From Stenotrophomonas rhizophila (lineage in GTDB: Bacteria; Pseudomonadota; Gammaproteobacteria; Xanthomonadales; Xanthomonadaceae): a stretch of DNA of 64,000 bases. Where the stretch lies: positions 420,780 to 484,779 of the forward strand of contig NZ_VDQT01000004.1 in the NCBI RefSeq assembly GCF_007667275.1. The letters run 5' to 3'. This document shows, one piece after another, positions 53,697 to 62,543 of the stretch. Each line of letters opens with the position of its first letter. Within the stretch, counting starts at the first letter, position 1. The notes under the pieces are model-generated. The model searched no databases. It was not told where the DNA came from and was given only the letters and a program-made list of their open reading frames with translations. A program made the translations under genes and the position numbers.

Positions 53697-55409
53697 TCAG
53701 TGCAGCGTCAGCGACAGGTGGTCGGCAACCGGGCCCAGCACCAGCGCCGGCATGAACTGCAATACGGTCAGGATGACGATCAGCGCGATCAGGGTCAGCG
53801 CGAAGGTCGGCGTTTCAATCTGCAGGGTGCCGGCAGATTCCGGCGCGCGGCGCTTGGCGGCGAGCTGCGCGCAGACGATCAGCGGAATCACCAGCACCGG
53901 GTAGCGGCCCAGCAGCAGCACCAGGGTGCAGCTCAGGTTCCACCACGGCGTGGCGTCGCCCAGCCCTTCGAAGCCCGAGCCGTTGTTGGCGAACGCCGAC
54001 ACGTACTCGTAGAACACCTGGCTGACCCCATGGAACGCAGGATTGGAGGTGCCGGTGATCGACGGAATGGCCAGGGTGATCGCGGTGAAGGCCAGGATGG
54101 TGATCGGCTGCAGCAGGACCAGCAGCGCCAGCAGTTTCACCTGCGGGGTTTCCAGCTTGCGGCCGAGCAGCTCCGGGGTGCGCCCGGTCATCAGCCCGGC
54201 CAGGAACACGCCCAGCAGCAGGTACACGATGAACTGCTGCAGGCCGCAGCCGATGCCGCCCCAGATCGCGTTGACCAGCATGTTCACCATCGGCACCGCG
54301 CCGGCCAGCGGACTCAGCGAGTCGTGCATGCCGTTGACCGAGCCGTTGGAGACCTGGGTGGTGATGGCCGCCCACAGGCCGGTGCCGTCGGCACCGAAGC
54401 GCACTTCCTTGCCTTCCATCAGCAGCGGGCTGGCGGCGGTGGCCGAATGGCCTTCCAGCCACACCGTGGCCGCCACCGATACGCTGGACATCGCCAGCAT
54501 GCAGCCGAACACCAGCCCGGCCAGGCGCTTGCGCCCGGTAAACGCGCCGAGCATTAACACCACCGCGATCGGGATCAGCAGGATGCCGATCAGCTCCAGC
54601 GCGTTGGACAGCGGGGTCGGGTTTTCCAGCGGCATGCTGCTGTTGGGGCCATACCAGCCACCGCCATTGGTGCCCAGCTGCTTGGCCGCCACCATCGCGG
54701 CCACCGGGCCCAGCGGCAGCTTCTGGGTTTCCATGCCGGCCGCGGCATCAATCGGCGTTGCCACCGGACCGGCGGCCAAGGTGGAGGGCACGCCCTGGCT
54801 GGTCAGCAGCACCGCCCACAGCAGGCACAGCGGCAGCATGAAGCGCACGCAGGCCCGCACCACGTCGGCGTAGTAGTTGCCTACGTCGATGCGCTGGTCG
54901 GCCGGTCGCGTGGCCTCCTCGGCAACGGCGTCCGGCACCTTGCCGAACAGCGCACGCAGGGTGGCCACCACCAGCGCCAGGCCCATCATCGGGGTCACCA
55001 CCTGCAGGCCGGTGATCGCGGTCATCTGCGCGAAGTAGGACAGCTGCGCCTGGCCGGAATAGTGCTGCTGGTTGGTGTTGGTGAGGAACGACACCATGGT
55101 GTGCAGCGCCGTATCCCAGCGCATATTGGGAATCTGGTCGGGGTTGAACGGCAACCACGCCTGGGTCATGAACACCGCCTGCACCAGCACGGCGATCACC
55201 AGGTTGCTGAGCAGGAACGCGCCAACGTAGCCACGCCAGGACATGCCCCGGACCGGGTCAACGCCCAGCACGCGGTACAGCGGTTTTTCAATCCAGGCGA
55301 ACAGCGCATCGCCGCGCATCGGCCCACCGCGCATCACCCGGGCCAGGTACAGCCCAAGTGGAAAGGCCAGCACGATGCTGGCCAGCAGGATCAACAGGAT
55401 CTCGGTCAT
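53697..55409 (-). CDS. kdpA: Potassium-transporting ATPase subunit KdpA
   Basis: A 570-residue channel-like K+ subunit with about ten membrane helices. The four pore-loop regions characteristic of KdpA can be seen, including [29 protein letters not shown], [11 protein letters not shown] and [12 protein letters not shown]. It begins 12 bases after kdpF stops. Confidence 0.96.
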   Translation of the reverse strand: MTEILLILLASIVLAFPLGLYLARVMRGGPMRGDALFAWIEKPLYRVLGVDPVRGMSWRGYVGAFLLSNLVIAVLVQAVFMTQAWLPFNPDQIPNMRWDTALHTMVSFLTNTNQQHYSGQAQLSYFAQMTAITGLQVVTPMMGLALVVATLRALFGKVPDAVAEEATRPADQRIDVGNYYADVVRACVRFMLPLCLLWAVLLTSQGVPSTLAAGPVATPIDAAAGMETQKLPLGPVAAMVAAKQLGTNGGGWYGPNSSMPLENPTPLSNALELIGILLIPIAVVLMLGAFTGRKRLAGLVFGCMLAMSSVSVAATVWLEGHSATAASPLLMEGKEVRFGADGTGLWAAITTQVSNGSVNGMHDSLSPLAGAVPMVNMLVNAIWGGIGCGLQQFIVYLLLGVFLAGLMTGRTPELLGRKLETPQVKLLALLVLLQPITILAFTAITLAIPSITGTSNPAFHGVSQVFYEYVSAFANNGSGFEGLGDATPWWNLSCTLVLLLGRYPVLVIPLIVCAQLAAKRRAPESAGTLQIETPTFALTLIALIVILTVLQFMPALVLGPVADHLSLTLH

Positions 55410-55421
55410 GGTCGGCTCCGG

Positions 55422-55565
55422 TCAGAACTTTTCGGGCGCAAGCACGACGTACAGCAGGTAGGCGGCGGCAACGAGCACCAGCACCCCGCACACCAGCGAC
55501 AGCCAGGCAGGCAGGGTAGGGCTCGCCGCGGCAGCGGCGGCAACAACAGGCAAGGTCAGGCTCAT
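55422..55565 (-). CDS. kdpF: Potassium-transporting ATPase subunit KdpF
   Basis: A 47-residue single-pass protein read on the minus strand: an Ala-rich N-terminus, a helix of about 22 residues (WLSLVCGVLVLVAAAYLLYV) and the family end LAPEKF. KdpF is a small lipid-like subunit that stabilises the KdpABC complex. E. coli KdpF has 29 residues, so about 18 extra N-terminal residues are present here; an internal start cannot be excluded, but no ATG or GTG is well placed. It leads the kdp operon, just before kdpA. Confidence 0.85.
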   Translation of the reverse strand: MSLTLPVVAAAAAASPTLPAWLSLVCGVLVLVAAAYLLYVVLAPEKF

Positions 55566-55651
55566 GGGACGTCCAGGTGGAACCACTCCACGTCAGGGCG
55601 CCATCGTGATCCTGGCCGGCGTAAAGGCTCCACGCCCGCCAGCCCGTCAAC

Positions 55652-55675
55652 CCATAAAAAGAGCATAAAAAAAGG
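55652..55675 (-). promoter_or_regulatory. Candidate KdpE operator
   Basis: On the minus strand two CTTTTTATG-like words (CCTTTTTTTATG and CTCTTTTTATGG) follow each other, about 90 bases upstream of kdpF. KdpE of E. coli binds a T-rich site upstream of kdpFABC, and this is the only T-rich stretch in the region. Binding is an inference. Confidence 0.5.
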
Positions 55676-55721
55676 TTCACCGACGCAGGTCGGCAAACCC
55701 TTGGGAAACGCCTTCAATCCG

Positions 55722-55744
55722 GTAGCGCCGGCCGTTGGCCGGCC
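55722..55744 (+). repeat. SMAG palindrome
   Basis: A GTAG-headed hairpin with GCCGGCC/GGCCGGC stem, between the kdp promoter region and the end of the next gene, 11 bases from its stop. Same subfamily as 12440 and 33447. Confidence 0.85.
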
Positions 55745-55755
55745 CTCATGGACCT

Positions 55756-56421
55756 TTACCCGCGCGGATCGCTCGAAACACCCTTCAACAACCGGTACCG
55801 CTGCAGGGTCTCCTCGATCTCCACGTCCAGCGCCCGGCGCTGTTCCACATACGAGGCCTGCATGCGCTTCTGCGCCACCAGTTCGGCATGGCGCCGGCGG
55901 ATGTCGTCGGCCTGCTTGGGCAGGACCGGCTGGCCGGTCAGTTCGCGGTCGCCCGCGCTGCCCAGCAGCGTCACCAGCGCATCGCGCAGGCTGGCCACGT
56001 TGTAGCTGGCGGTGTTCACGTTGTTGTCCAGGATCCCGGTGCGCTCCACGAACACCCGGCGCAGGTCGGCTTCGTTCTCATACGTGGACAGCATCGCCTG
56101 CTCGGTCCGCTTGCGGGTTTCCTCGGCGGCCAGGTCCAGCTGCGCCTGCGCCGCCGCAACGGCGGCATCGGCGCGCTCTTCCTCGGTCAGGGTGCGTTCC
56201 ACGCCACCGCGGCGCAGGCCGCTGCTGACGCTGAATTCCTCGCGCGCGCTGTTCACCGCTTCCTGCGGCAGCGCGTCGCTGCAGATGCGCTCACTGCCCT
56301 TGTTCCAGCAGTACAGCTTCTTCGACCTGGCGTCGCTGCTGCTGCTTCGCTGCGCCTGTGCGGTCAGCACGGGCGCGGCCAGCAACAGGCCAAGGACGGT
56401 GAACGTGGCAATCCTGGACAT
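55756..56421 (-). CDS. Secreted coiled-coil-like hypothetical protein
   Basis: A 221-residue protein with a signal peptide (residues 1-23, ending LTAQAQ). Near residues 36-48 lies a two-Cys motif (KKLYCWNKGSERICSD) reminiscent of DUF4124-like envelope proteins. The rest is helical and charged, with heptad-like stretches (ERADAAVAAAQAQLDLAAEE, then RRRHAELVAQKRMQASYVEQ), so coiled coil is probable. It is 15 bases downstream of pyrE. Function unknown. Confidence 0.78.
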   Translation of the reverse strand: MSRIATFTVLGLLLAAPVLTAQAQRSSSSDARSKKLYCWNKGSERICSDALPQEAVNSAREEFSVSSGLRRGGVERTLTEEERADAAVAAAQAQLDLAAEETRKRTEQAMLSTYENEADLRRVFVERTGILDNNVNTASYNVASLRDALVTLLGSAGDRELTGQPVLPKQADDIRRRHAELVAQKRMQASYVEQRRALDVEIEETLQRYRLLKGVSSDPRG

Positions 56422-56436
56422 GGGAGCCCCCTGCTC

Positions 56437-57096
56437 TCAACGCGTAGGACGGCTGCCGTAGCGGGACCGGTAGTCCTCCAGCGGCTGCCGGTATCCGACA
56501 AGTTCCGGATTTCCGGAGGCAAAATCAAGCAGGTCGCCCAACGTCGCCACCGCCACCACCGGAATGCCGGCTTCTTCGGCCACGGCCTGGGCCGCCGAAC
56601 GGCGGTCCTGCTCGGACGCGATCTCCTGCCGATCCAGCGCCACCACGATGCCCGCGGGGGTACCGCCGGCCTGCTTGATGATGCCCAACGCTTCGCGGAT
56701 GGCGGTGCCGGCGGTGATCACGTCGTCCACGATCAGCACGCGCTTGCCGTTCATGTCCGCACCGATCAGGTTGCCGCCCTCACCATGGGCCTTGGTCTCC
56801 TTGCGGTTGAAGCTCAGCGGCAGGTCGCGGCCGCGCTGGGCGAACTCGCAGGCGGTGGCGGTGGCCAGCGGAATGCCCTTGTAGGCCGGGCCGAACACCA
56901 CATCGAACTTCAGCCCGGTGGCTTCCACCGCATCGGCGTAGCAGGCGGCCAGCTGGACCATGCGGGCGCCGGAATCGAAACGGCCGGCATTGAAGAAGTA
57001 CGGGCTCAGGCGGCCCGACTTGAGGGTGAACTGGCCAAAACGCAGCGCATCGGCGGTCAGGGCCAGCTGCAGGAAACGGTGACGGTGGTCGCTCAT
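56437..57096 (-). CDS. pyrE: Orotate phosphoribosyltransferase
   Basis: A 219-residue pyrimidine biosynthesis enzyme that joins orotate and PRPP to OMP. The PRPP-binding motif is VLIVDDVITAGTA (near residue 125) and the flexible loop has NRKETKAHGEGGNLIG. Length and layout match the bacterial dimeric enzyme. It is divergent from the exonuclease III-like gene, as pyrE and crc are in Pseudomonas. Confidence 0.95.
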   Translation of the reverse strand: MSDHRHRFLQLALTADALRFGQFTLKSGRLSPYFFNAGRFDSGARMVQLAACYADAVEATGLKFDVVFGPAYKGIPLATATACEFAQRGRDLPLSFNRKETKAHGEGGNLIGADMNGKRVLIVDDVITAGTAIREALGIIKQAGGTPAGIVVALDRQEIASEQDRRSAAQAVAEEAGIPVVAVATLGDLLDFASGNPELVGYRQPLEDYRSRYGSRPTR

Positions 57097-57259
57097 CTGA
57101 AGCTCTATTCAATTCTCTTGGAGCGCAGATGCTAATGCATCCCCGCCAATTCAGGCTCGTGACCACCCGCCGCAGGCCCTGCAATGGCCGGATCCGGCCA
57201 GCCGATCGGCAGGGCAACCCGGTATGCTTTGGCGGTTATCGCTCCAGACCCGGGTCAGC

Positions 57260-58060
57260 ATGCGCATCATCAGTTTCAACGCCAATGGCATCCGTTCCGC
57301 CGCCACCAAGGGCTTTCTCGAATGGTTCCGCGCCCAGGACGCCGACGTGCTGTGCATCCAGGAGACCAAGGCGCAGGAAGACCAGCTGACCGACCCGATG
57401 TTCCGCCCGGACGGCCACCACTGCTTCTACCGTGACGCAATCACCAAGAAGGGCTACAGCGGCGTGGCCATCTACAGCAAGCGCGAGCCCGACCAGGTCA
57501 TCACCTCGCTGGGCTGGGCGCCGTTCGACGACGAAGGCCGCTACATCGAGGCGCGCTACGGCAACCTCAGCGTGGTCTCGTTCTATATCCCCTCCGGCAG
57601 CTCGGGCGACCTGCGCCAGGGCTTCAAGTACGAAGTGATGGAATGGCTGCGCCCGATCCTGGCGCAGTGGCTGGCCAGCGGCCGCGACTACGTGCTGTGC
57701 GGGGACTGGAACATCGTGCGCTCGGCGCTGGACATCCGGAACTGGAAATCCAACCAGAAGAACTCCGGCTGCCTGCCGCCCGAGCGCGACTGGCTCAACG
57801 GCCAGTGCGTCGACGCCGGCCAGGCGCTGGACGTCGCCGGCGGCCAGGGCTGGACCGACGCCTACCGCCTGCTGCACCCCACCGGCGAGGACTACACCTG
57901 GTGGAGCAACCGCGGCGCGGCCCGGGCCAACAACGTGGGCTGGCGCATCGACTACCAGTTCGTCAGCCCCGGCCTGCGCGACCGCCTGCGCAGCTGCTCG
58001 ATCTACCGCGATGAGCGCTTCTCCGACCATGCCCCGTTCACGGTGGACTACGCCCCATGA
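57260..58060 (+). CDS. Exodeoxyribonuclease III family protein at the crc locus
   Basis: A 266-residue member of the endonuclease/exonuclease/phosphatase family. Catalytic residues of ExoIII are all present: Asn7 (SFNANG), Glu35 (CIQETK), Asp149 and Asn151 (CGDWNI), the Asp of WRIDYQFVS, and Asp256-His257 (FSDHAPF). By position next to pyrE it is the counterpart of Pseudomonas crc, whose product has lost these residues. The ATG at 57260 starts the family N-terminus (MRIISFN). It overlaps ampG by four bases. Confidence 0.9.
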   Translation: MRIISFNANGIRSAATKGFLEWFRAQDADVLCIQETKAQEDQLTDPMFRPDGHHCFYRDAITKKGYSGVAIYSKREPDQVITSLGWAPFDDEGRYIEARYGNLSVVSFYIPSGSSGDLRQGFKYEVMEWLRPILAQWLASGRDYVLCGDWNIVRSALDIRNWKSNQKNSGCLPPERDWLNGQCVDAGQALDVAGGQGWTDAYRLLHPTGEDYTWWSNRGAARANNVGWRIDYQFVSPGLRDRLRSCSIYRDERFSDHAPFTVDYAP

Positions 58061-59352
58061 GTGAAACGGGAGCGGCAGTGACCTACAAAGGGCTGGCGGG
58101 GATCAAGCGTGCCTTCGGCACCCCCTCGGCGCTGACCATGGCCTTTCTCGGCTTCGGCAGCGGCCTCCCGTTCCTGCTGATCGCCTCGCAGACCCTGTCC
58201 ACGCGCCTGCGCGATGTCGGGCTGGACCTTGGCAGCATCGGCCTGATCAGCCTGGCGAGCTTCTTTTATCTTCTGAAGTTCATCTGGGCGCCCCTGATCG
58301 ATCGTTACGCTTTTCCCCTGATCAGCTTCCTCGGCCGTCGCCGCTCATGGCTGCTGGCCTCGCAGATAGGGGTGACCGGCGGGTTGTTCGCGCTGGCCTT
58401 CGTCCGCCCCGAGCTGGGTGTCACCCCGTTGGTCCTGTGGGTGCTGGTAGCGTCGTTCGCCGGCGCCACGCAGGACTCGGTGGTCGATGCCTACCGTATC
58501 GAGATCGCTCCAGAAAGTGCCCAGGCCGCACTGGCCGCCACCTACACCCTGGGGTACCGCATCGGCCTGATCCTGGCCGGCGCGGGCGCCTTGTACCTGG
58601 CCCAGTTCGAAGGCTGGATCGTGGCGTACCTGGCGATGGCCTCGCTGATGATCGTGCCGATCATCACCACGTTGCTGTGCCGCGAGCCGGCGCAGCCGGA
58701 GGTTCGCATCCAGCGTCGGATCGACTTCTTCGGCGCGTTCTGGCAGCCCATCGCCAGCTTCTTCACTACCAATGGCGTGGTCCTGGCGCTGGTACTGCTC
58801 GCCTTCGTCGGGCTGTACAAATTCCCGGACCAGGTGATCGGCGTGATGGCCGGTCCGTTCTACCTGGATTCGGGCTTCACCAAGGCCGACATCGCTACCG
58901 TGTCCAAACTGTTCGGGGTCTGGATGGGTATTGGCGGGGCCTTCCTGGGCGGCATCGCCGTGGCCGCGTTCGGCTTCCGCCGCATGCTCCTGGTCGCGGC
59001 ACTGGGGGTGGCCCTGTCGAACCTCGCCTTCCTGCTGATGGCGCACAACCCGGGCCAGCTCTGGGCGTTCTACGCCGCACTGAGCGCGGACAACCTGTTC
59101 CAGGGCTTTGCCGGCACCGTACTGGTGGCCTTCATGTCGTCGCTGACCGACCGCAACTTCACTGCCACCCAGTACGCCCTGCTGGTTTCGCTGGCCAACC
59201 TGCCGGGCAAGTTCGTCGGCGGTGCCTCCGGCTACATCGTTGAAGCCAGCTCCTACAGCACCTTCTTCATCCTCAGCGCCACCACGGTGATCCCGACGTT
59301 GCTGCTGCTGACCTGGCTGTGGCCCCGCATTCGCGACCGGAGCAGCGCCTGA
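58057..59352 (+). CDS. ampG: Muropeptide permease AmpG-like MFS protein
   Basis: A 431-residue inner-membrane transporter with about 12 helices. The N-terminal GFGSGLPFLLIASQTLSTRLRD and SLASFFYLLKFIWAPLIDRY, and GATQDSVVDAYRIE in the fifth helix region, are characteristic of AmpG. It imports GlcNAc-anhydromuropeptides for recycling. In S. maltophilia, AmpG activity is tied to induction of the L1 and L2 beta-lactamases. An ampN-ampG operon has been described there; I cannot tell from sequence alone whether the exonuclease gene upstream is ampN. Confidence 0.9.
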   Translation: MSETGAAVTYKGLAGIKRAFGTPSALTMAFLGFGSGLPFLLIASQTLSTRLRDVGLDLGSIGLISLASFFYLLKFIWAPLIDRYAFPLISFLGRRRSWLLASQIGVTGGLFALAFVRPELGVTPLVLWVLVASFAGATQDSVVDAYRIEIAPESAQAALAATYTLGYRIGLILAGAGALYLAQFEGWIVAYLAMASLMIVPIITTLLCREPAQPEVRIQRRIDFFGAFWQPIASFFTTNGVVLALVLLAFVGLYKFPDQVIGVMAGPFYLDSGFTKADIATVSKLFGVWMGIGGAFLGGIAVAAFGFRRMLLVAALGVALSNLAFLLMAHNPGQLWAFYAALSADNLFQGFAGTVLVAFMSSLTDRNFTATQYALLVSLANLPGKFVGGASGYIVEASSYSTFFILSATTVIPTLLLLTWLWPRIRDRSSA

Positions 59353-59454
59353 GCCGTTCGGCCTCACGGTGTACGGTTGCCCGCCAGCCCCAGCTGGGCC
59401 ATGATCAACGCCGTTGTACCGTGGGGGCGGTGCGTTGCCATCGGGGGAAAACAC

Positions 59455-59682
59455 ATGGCTGACCTAGTGCTGCGCGACCTGGATCCGCTGCTCAGCGAGC
59501 GCATCCGCCGGGTGGCGGTCGCGCGCGGCTGGACCCGTGAGCACACCTGCGTGGTCCTGCTGGAACAGGGCCTGTTCGCCAGTGAACTGGAAGTCCGCAG
59601 CGGCTTCCACGACCCCGAAGTGAATGCCCTGGCCGACGCGATCGCGGCGCTGCAGGCGCTGCCGGACGTAAAGGCGTTCTAG
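59455..59682 (+). CDS. Ribbon-helix-helix (FitA/Arc-like) protein without a toxin partner
   Basis: A 75-residue protein. Its first 45 residues (LVLRDLDPLLSERIRRVAVA, then RGWTREHTCVVLLEQGL) fit a ribbon-helix-helix fold of the FitA type, which usually acts as a toxin-binding repressor. The C-terminal 30 residues are helical and acidic. The ATG at 59455 follows GGGGGAAAA. No PIN-domain or other toxin gene is next to it, so it is an orphan. The 102 bases between ampG and this gene show nothing else. Confidence 0.7.
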   Translation: MADLVLRDLDPLLSERIRRVAVARGWTREHTCVVLLEQGLFASELEVRSGFHDPEVNALADAIAALQALPDVKAF

Positions 59683-59692
59683 CCAGCACCCA

Positions 59693-60817
59693 TCACGCGG
59701 GGTGAATCGCCCCCAGGATCCGCGGCCCACGCGCCCCGGTCACGCTGGGCAGGTTGCCCGGCAAACCCTGCAGCGTCCGGTGCGCCAACCACGCAAACCC
59801 CATCGCCTCCAGGTAGTCCGGGTCCAGCCCGTGCACCGCACTGGATTCGACCACCACCCCGGGCAATCGCGCGCTGAGCCGCCGCAGCAGCTGCGCGTTG
59901 CGCACCCCGCCGCCGCACACCAGCACGCGGCCGGCGTCCGGCAGGTGGGTCAGCAGGGCGTCTGCCACCGTCGCCACCGTCAACTCCAGCAGGGTCGCCT
60001 GCACATCGGCCGGCGCGCGCTGCCGCTCGCCCAGTGCCGCCTCGGCCCACGCCAGATGGAACTGCTCGCGACCGGTGCTCTTCGGCGGCGGCAGCGCGAA
60101 CCACGGATCGGCCTGCCAGCGCGCCAGCAGGTCCCCATCCACCTGGCCACTGGCCGCAAACGCGCCGTCGGCATCGAAGGGAACCCCGCGATGCCGCTCG
60201 CACCATGCATCCATCAGCGCATTGGCCGGACCGGTATCGAAGCCGCGTGGCGTGCCCTCGCGCGGAATCAGGGTCAGGTTGGCAATCCCGCCCAGGTTCA
60301 ATACCGCCCGGTCTTCATCGGCCGTGCCCAGCATCGCCAGGTGGAAGGCCGGCATCAGTGGCGCCCCATGGCCGCCGGCGGCCACATCGCGGCGGCGGAA
60401 ATCGGCCACGGTGGTGATGCCCGTCAGTTCTGCAATGCGGTTCGCATCGCCCAGCTGGCAGGTAAAGGCCGGGTCGGCCAGTGGCCGATGGCGCACCGTC
60501 TGCCCGTGCGAGCCGATCGCCCGCACCTGCGTCGGGTCCAGCCCGGTTTCCTGCAGCAGGCGGTTGGCCGCAGCGGCGAAGGCAATGCCGATCTGCGCAT
60601 CTATCCGCCCCAGCGTATCCAGTGAGCCCAGCTCGCCGCCTTCGCCCAGCGCCACCAGCTCGGCGCGCGTGGCCGGATCCCAGGCATGGGTCAGGCCCTG
60701 CACGAAGCGGCAACCGCCCTCCGCCGGGAACTGCACCAGCGCGGCATCGATGCCATCGGCGCTGGTGCCCGACATCAGGCCCAGGTAGAGCGGGGTAGTG
60801 GGATCAGCTGCGGTCAT
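59693..60817 (-). CDS. anmK: Anhydro-N-acetylmuramic acid kinase
   Basis: A 374-residue kinase of peptidoglycan recycling that converts 1,6-anhydro-MurNAc to MurNAc-6-phosphate. The phosphate-binding motif [12 protein letters not shown] lies at residues 17-28, with further family words [21 protein letters not shown] and [14 protein letters not shown], and [12 protein letters not shown] near the end. The start is the ATG at 60817. Its pairing with the ampG region and the M23 peptidase groups recycling and hydrolysis genes. It converges with the RHH gene. Confidence 0.94.
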   Translation of the reverse strand: MTAADPTTPLYLGLMSGTSADGIDAALVQFPAEGGCRFVQGLTHAWDPATRAELVALGEGGELGSLDTLGRIDAQIGIAFAAAANRLLQETGLDPTQVRAIGSHGQTVRHRPLADPAFTCQLGDANRIAELTGITTVADFRRRDVAAGGHGAPLMPAFHLAMLGTADEDRAVLNLGGIANLTLIPREGTPRGFDTGPANALMDAWCERHRGVPFDADGAFAASGQVDGDLLARWQADPWFALPPPKSTGREQFHLAWAEAALGERQRAPADVQATLLELTVATVADALLTHLPDAGRVLVCGGGVRNAQLLRRLSARLPGVVVESSAVHGLDPDYLEAMGFAWLAHRTLQGLPGNLPSVTGARGPRILGAIHPA

Positions 60818-60913
60818 GGCCAGGCGCTTGAACAGGGTGCGTGCAGCTTCCGCGCAACCTGTCGTCGCCGTCAATGCGCGCGCCATGGCGGCGCGCGCTG
60901 CAGGGGAACGCGA

Positions 60914-62377
60914 TCAGCCGCGGTTGCCCTTGCCGGGCTTGGCAGTGCTGGCCGTCGTGGTGGCGGCCGCATCGGCGCCCGGCGCCGGGCTGGCGTCGGC
61001 GTAGATCAGCTTCTCCATGCCCTGGATGCGCGCCAGCGCGGGGGCGGTCTGGGCGCGGAAGGCGACCAGCTCGCTGCCCTTCAGCGGCTCCGGCGGCGGC
61101 ATCGTCACCGACAGCGGATTGCGGTGCACGCCATTGACGCGGAATTCGTAGTGCAGGTGCGGCCCGGTGGCCAGGCCGGTCGAACCGACGTAGCCGATCA
61201 CCGTGCCCTGTTCCACGCGCTGCCCGGTCTTGATCTTGCCGAACCGCGACATGTGCCCGTACAGGGTGGTGTGGCCACGGCCATGGTCCAGGATCACCAC
61301 GTTGCCGTAGCCGCGCTGGGTGCCGGCGAACTGCACGCGCGCGTCGCCGGCGGCCATGATCGGCGTACCCGTGCGTGCGGCGTAGTCCACGCCCTTGTGC
61401 ATGCGCATCTTGCCCAGCACCGGGTGCTTGCGCGCACCGAAGGTGGAGCTGAGGCGGGCGAACGGAATCGGCATGCGGATGAAGCTCTTCTTCAGCGGGC
61501 GGCCGCTCACGTCGAAGTACTCGGACTTGCCGTTGCGGTCGAAGCGGAAGCCGCTGTAGGTCTTGCCGCCCGAAGTGAAGGTCGCGGCCAGGATCTTGCT
61601 GGTGTCCACCTTCTCGCCTTCGCGCCAGGTTTCATCCATCACCACGCTGAAGCGATCGCCCGGCTGCAGGTCCTTGGAGAAGTCGATGTCGTACTTGAAG
61701 ATCTCGTCGGTCATCGTCGCGATCGCCGACGGCGACAGCCCGGCCTTGCGCGCCGCCGCATACAGCGAACTGGTGATCTCGCCGCTGGTCACCACCCGGC
61801 GGGTGGAGCTCTCGCGCTTGCTCACCTTCTCGGTGATCTTGCCGTCGTTGAGGCTCAGCTCCACGCGGTTGTCGCTGTCGCGGTCATAGCGGATCGTGCG
61901 CAGCTCGCCGGAGAGCGGCAGGTCGAAGCCGATTTCCGTGCCGGGGCGCAGCTTGACCAGCGAATCGCGCACGCCGGGGTGGTCCAGCACCTGGTGCATC
62001 ACCGTGGCCGGAATGCCGGCTTCGTCGAACAGGTCGCTCAGGGTCTGGCCGCGCTGCACGCGCAGTACCTGCCAGCTGTCGCCCGGCACCTGCTTGATGC
62101 GCTCCTGCGACAGCGGCGGCAAGGGCAGGGCGAGGGTGGAATGACTGACCGCGTAGGGCGTTTCGATGGTGTGCGAGAAGCCCGGCACGATCGTGGCCAC
62201 CAGCGCGCCGATGGTGGCGAACAGGCTGGCATGCATCCAGTGGCGGCGGGTCCAGCGTTCGTTGAACGCCGCGGGAAGATGCTGGCGGAGCCTACGATGC
62301 AGGGCCGTGTCGTGAAGGACGTGAAGGCGTTCCTTGAAGCGCTGCTTGCGCGCGCGGCCTTGATCGGTATTCAGCAT
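60914..62377 (-). CDS. M23 family peptidoglycan endopeptidase (MepM-like)
   Basis: A 487-residue cell-wall endopeptidase. A basic cytoplasmic N-terminus precedes one membrane helix (about residues 48-68). An OapA/LysM-like region (about 95-190, WQVLRVQRGQTLSDLFDEAG) and a central domain follow. The M23 domain (about 330-435) has HKGVDYAA and the HLH of GPHLHYEFR with the usual zinc ligands. The C-terminal tail is Ala/Thr/Lys-rich. It probably trims cross-links in the murein. It lies 96 bases before anmK on the same strand. Confidence 0.9.
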   Translation of the reverse strand: MLNTDQGRARKQRFKERLHVLHDTALHRRLRQHLPAAFNERWTRRHWMHASLFATIGALVATIVPGFSHTIETPYAVSHSTLALPLPPLSQERIKQVPGDSWQVLRVQRGQTLSDLFDEAGIPATVMHQVLDHPGVRDSLVKLRPGTEIGFDLPLSGELRTIRYDRDSDNRVELSLNDGKITEKVSKRESSTRRVVTSGEITSSLYAAARKAGLSPSAIATMTDEIFKYDIDFSKDLQPGDRFSVVMDETWREGEKVDTSKILAATFTSGGKTYSGFRFDRNGKSEYFDVSGRPLKKSFIRMPIPFARLSSTFGARKHPVLGKMRMHKGVDYAARTGTPIMAAGDARVQFAGTQRGYGNVVILDHGRGHTTLYGHMSRFGKIKTGQRVEQGTVIGYVGSTGLATGPHLHYEFRVNGVHRNPLSVTMPPPEPLKGSELVAFRAQTAPALARIQGMEKLIYADASPAPGADAAATTTASTAKPGKGNRG

Positions 62378-62543
62378 TGTTGTCGTGTTCCTGGCTGACC
62401 CGGATCGCGGGCCCAAACGTCGGTAACATAGACAGGTATAAATATCGCGTCAAACCCTTGTGCCTATTGGCTTTTGTGAAGCGCTTGCGGTTAACTTGTA
62501 CTTAACGTCATTCATGTAAATAAGGCATTGCCGGGAGTTGCAC

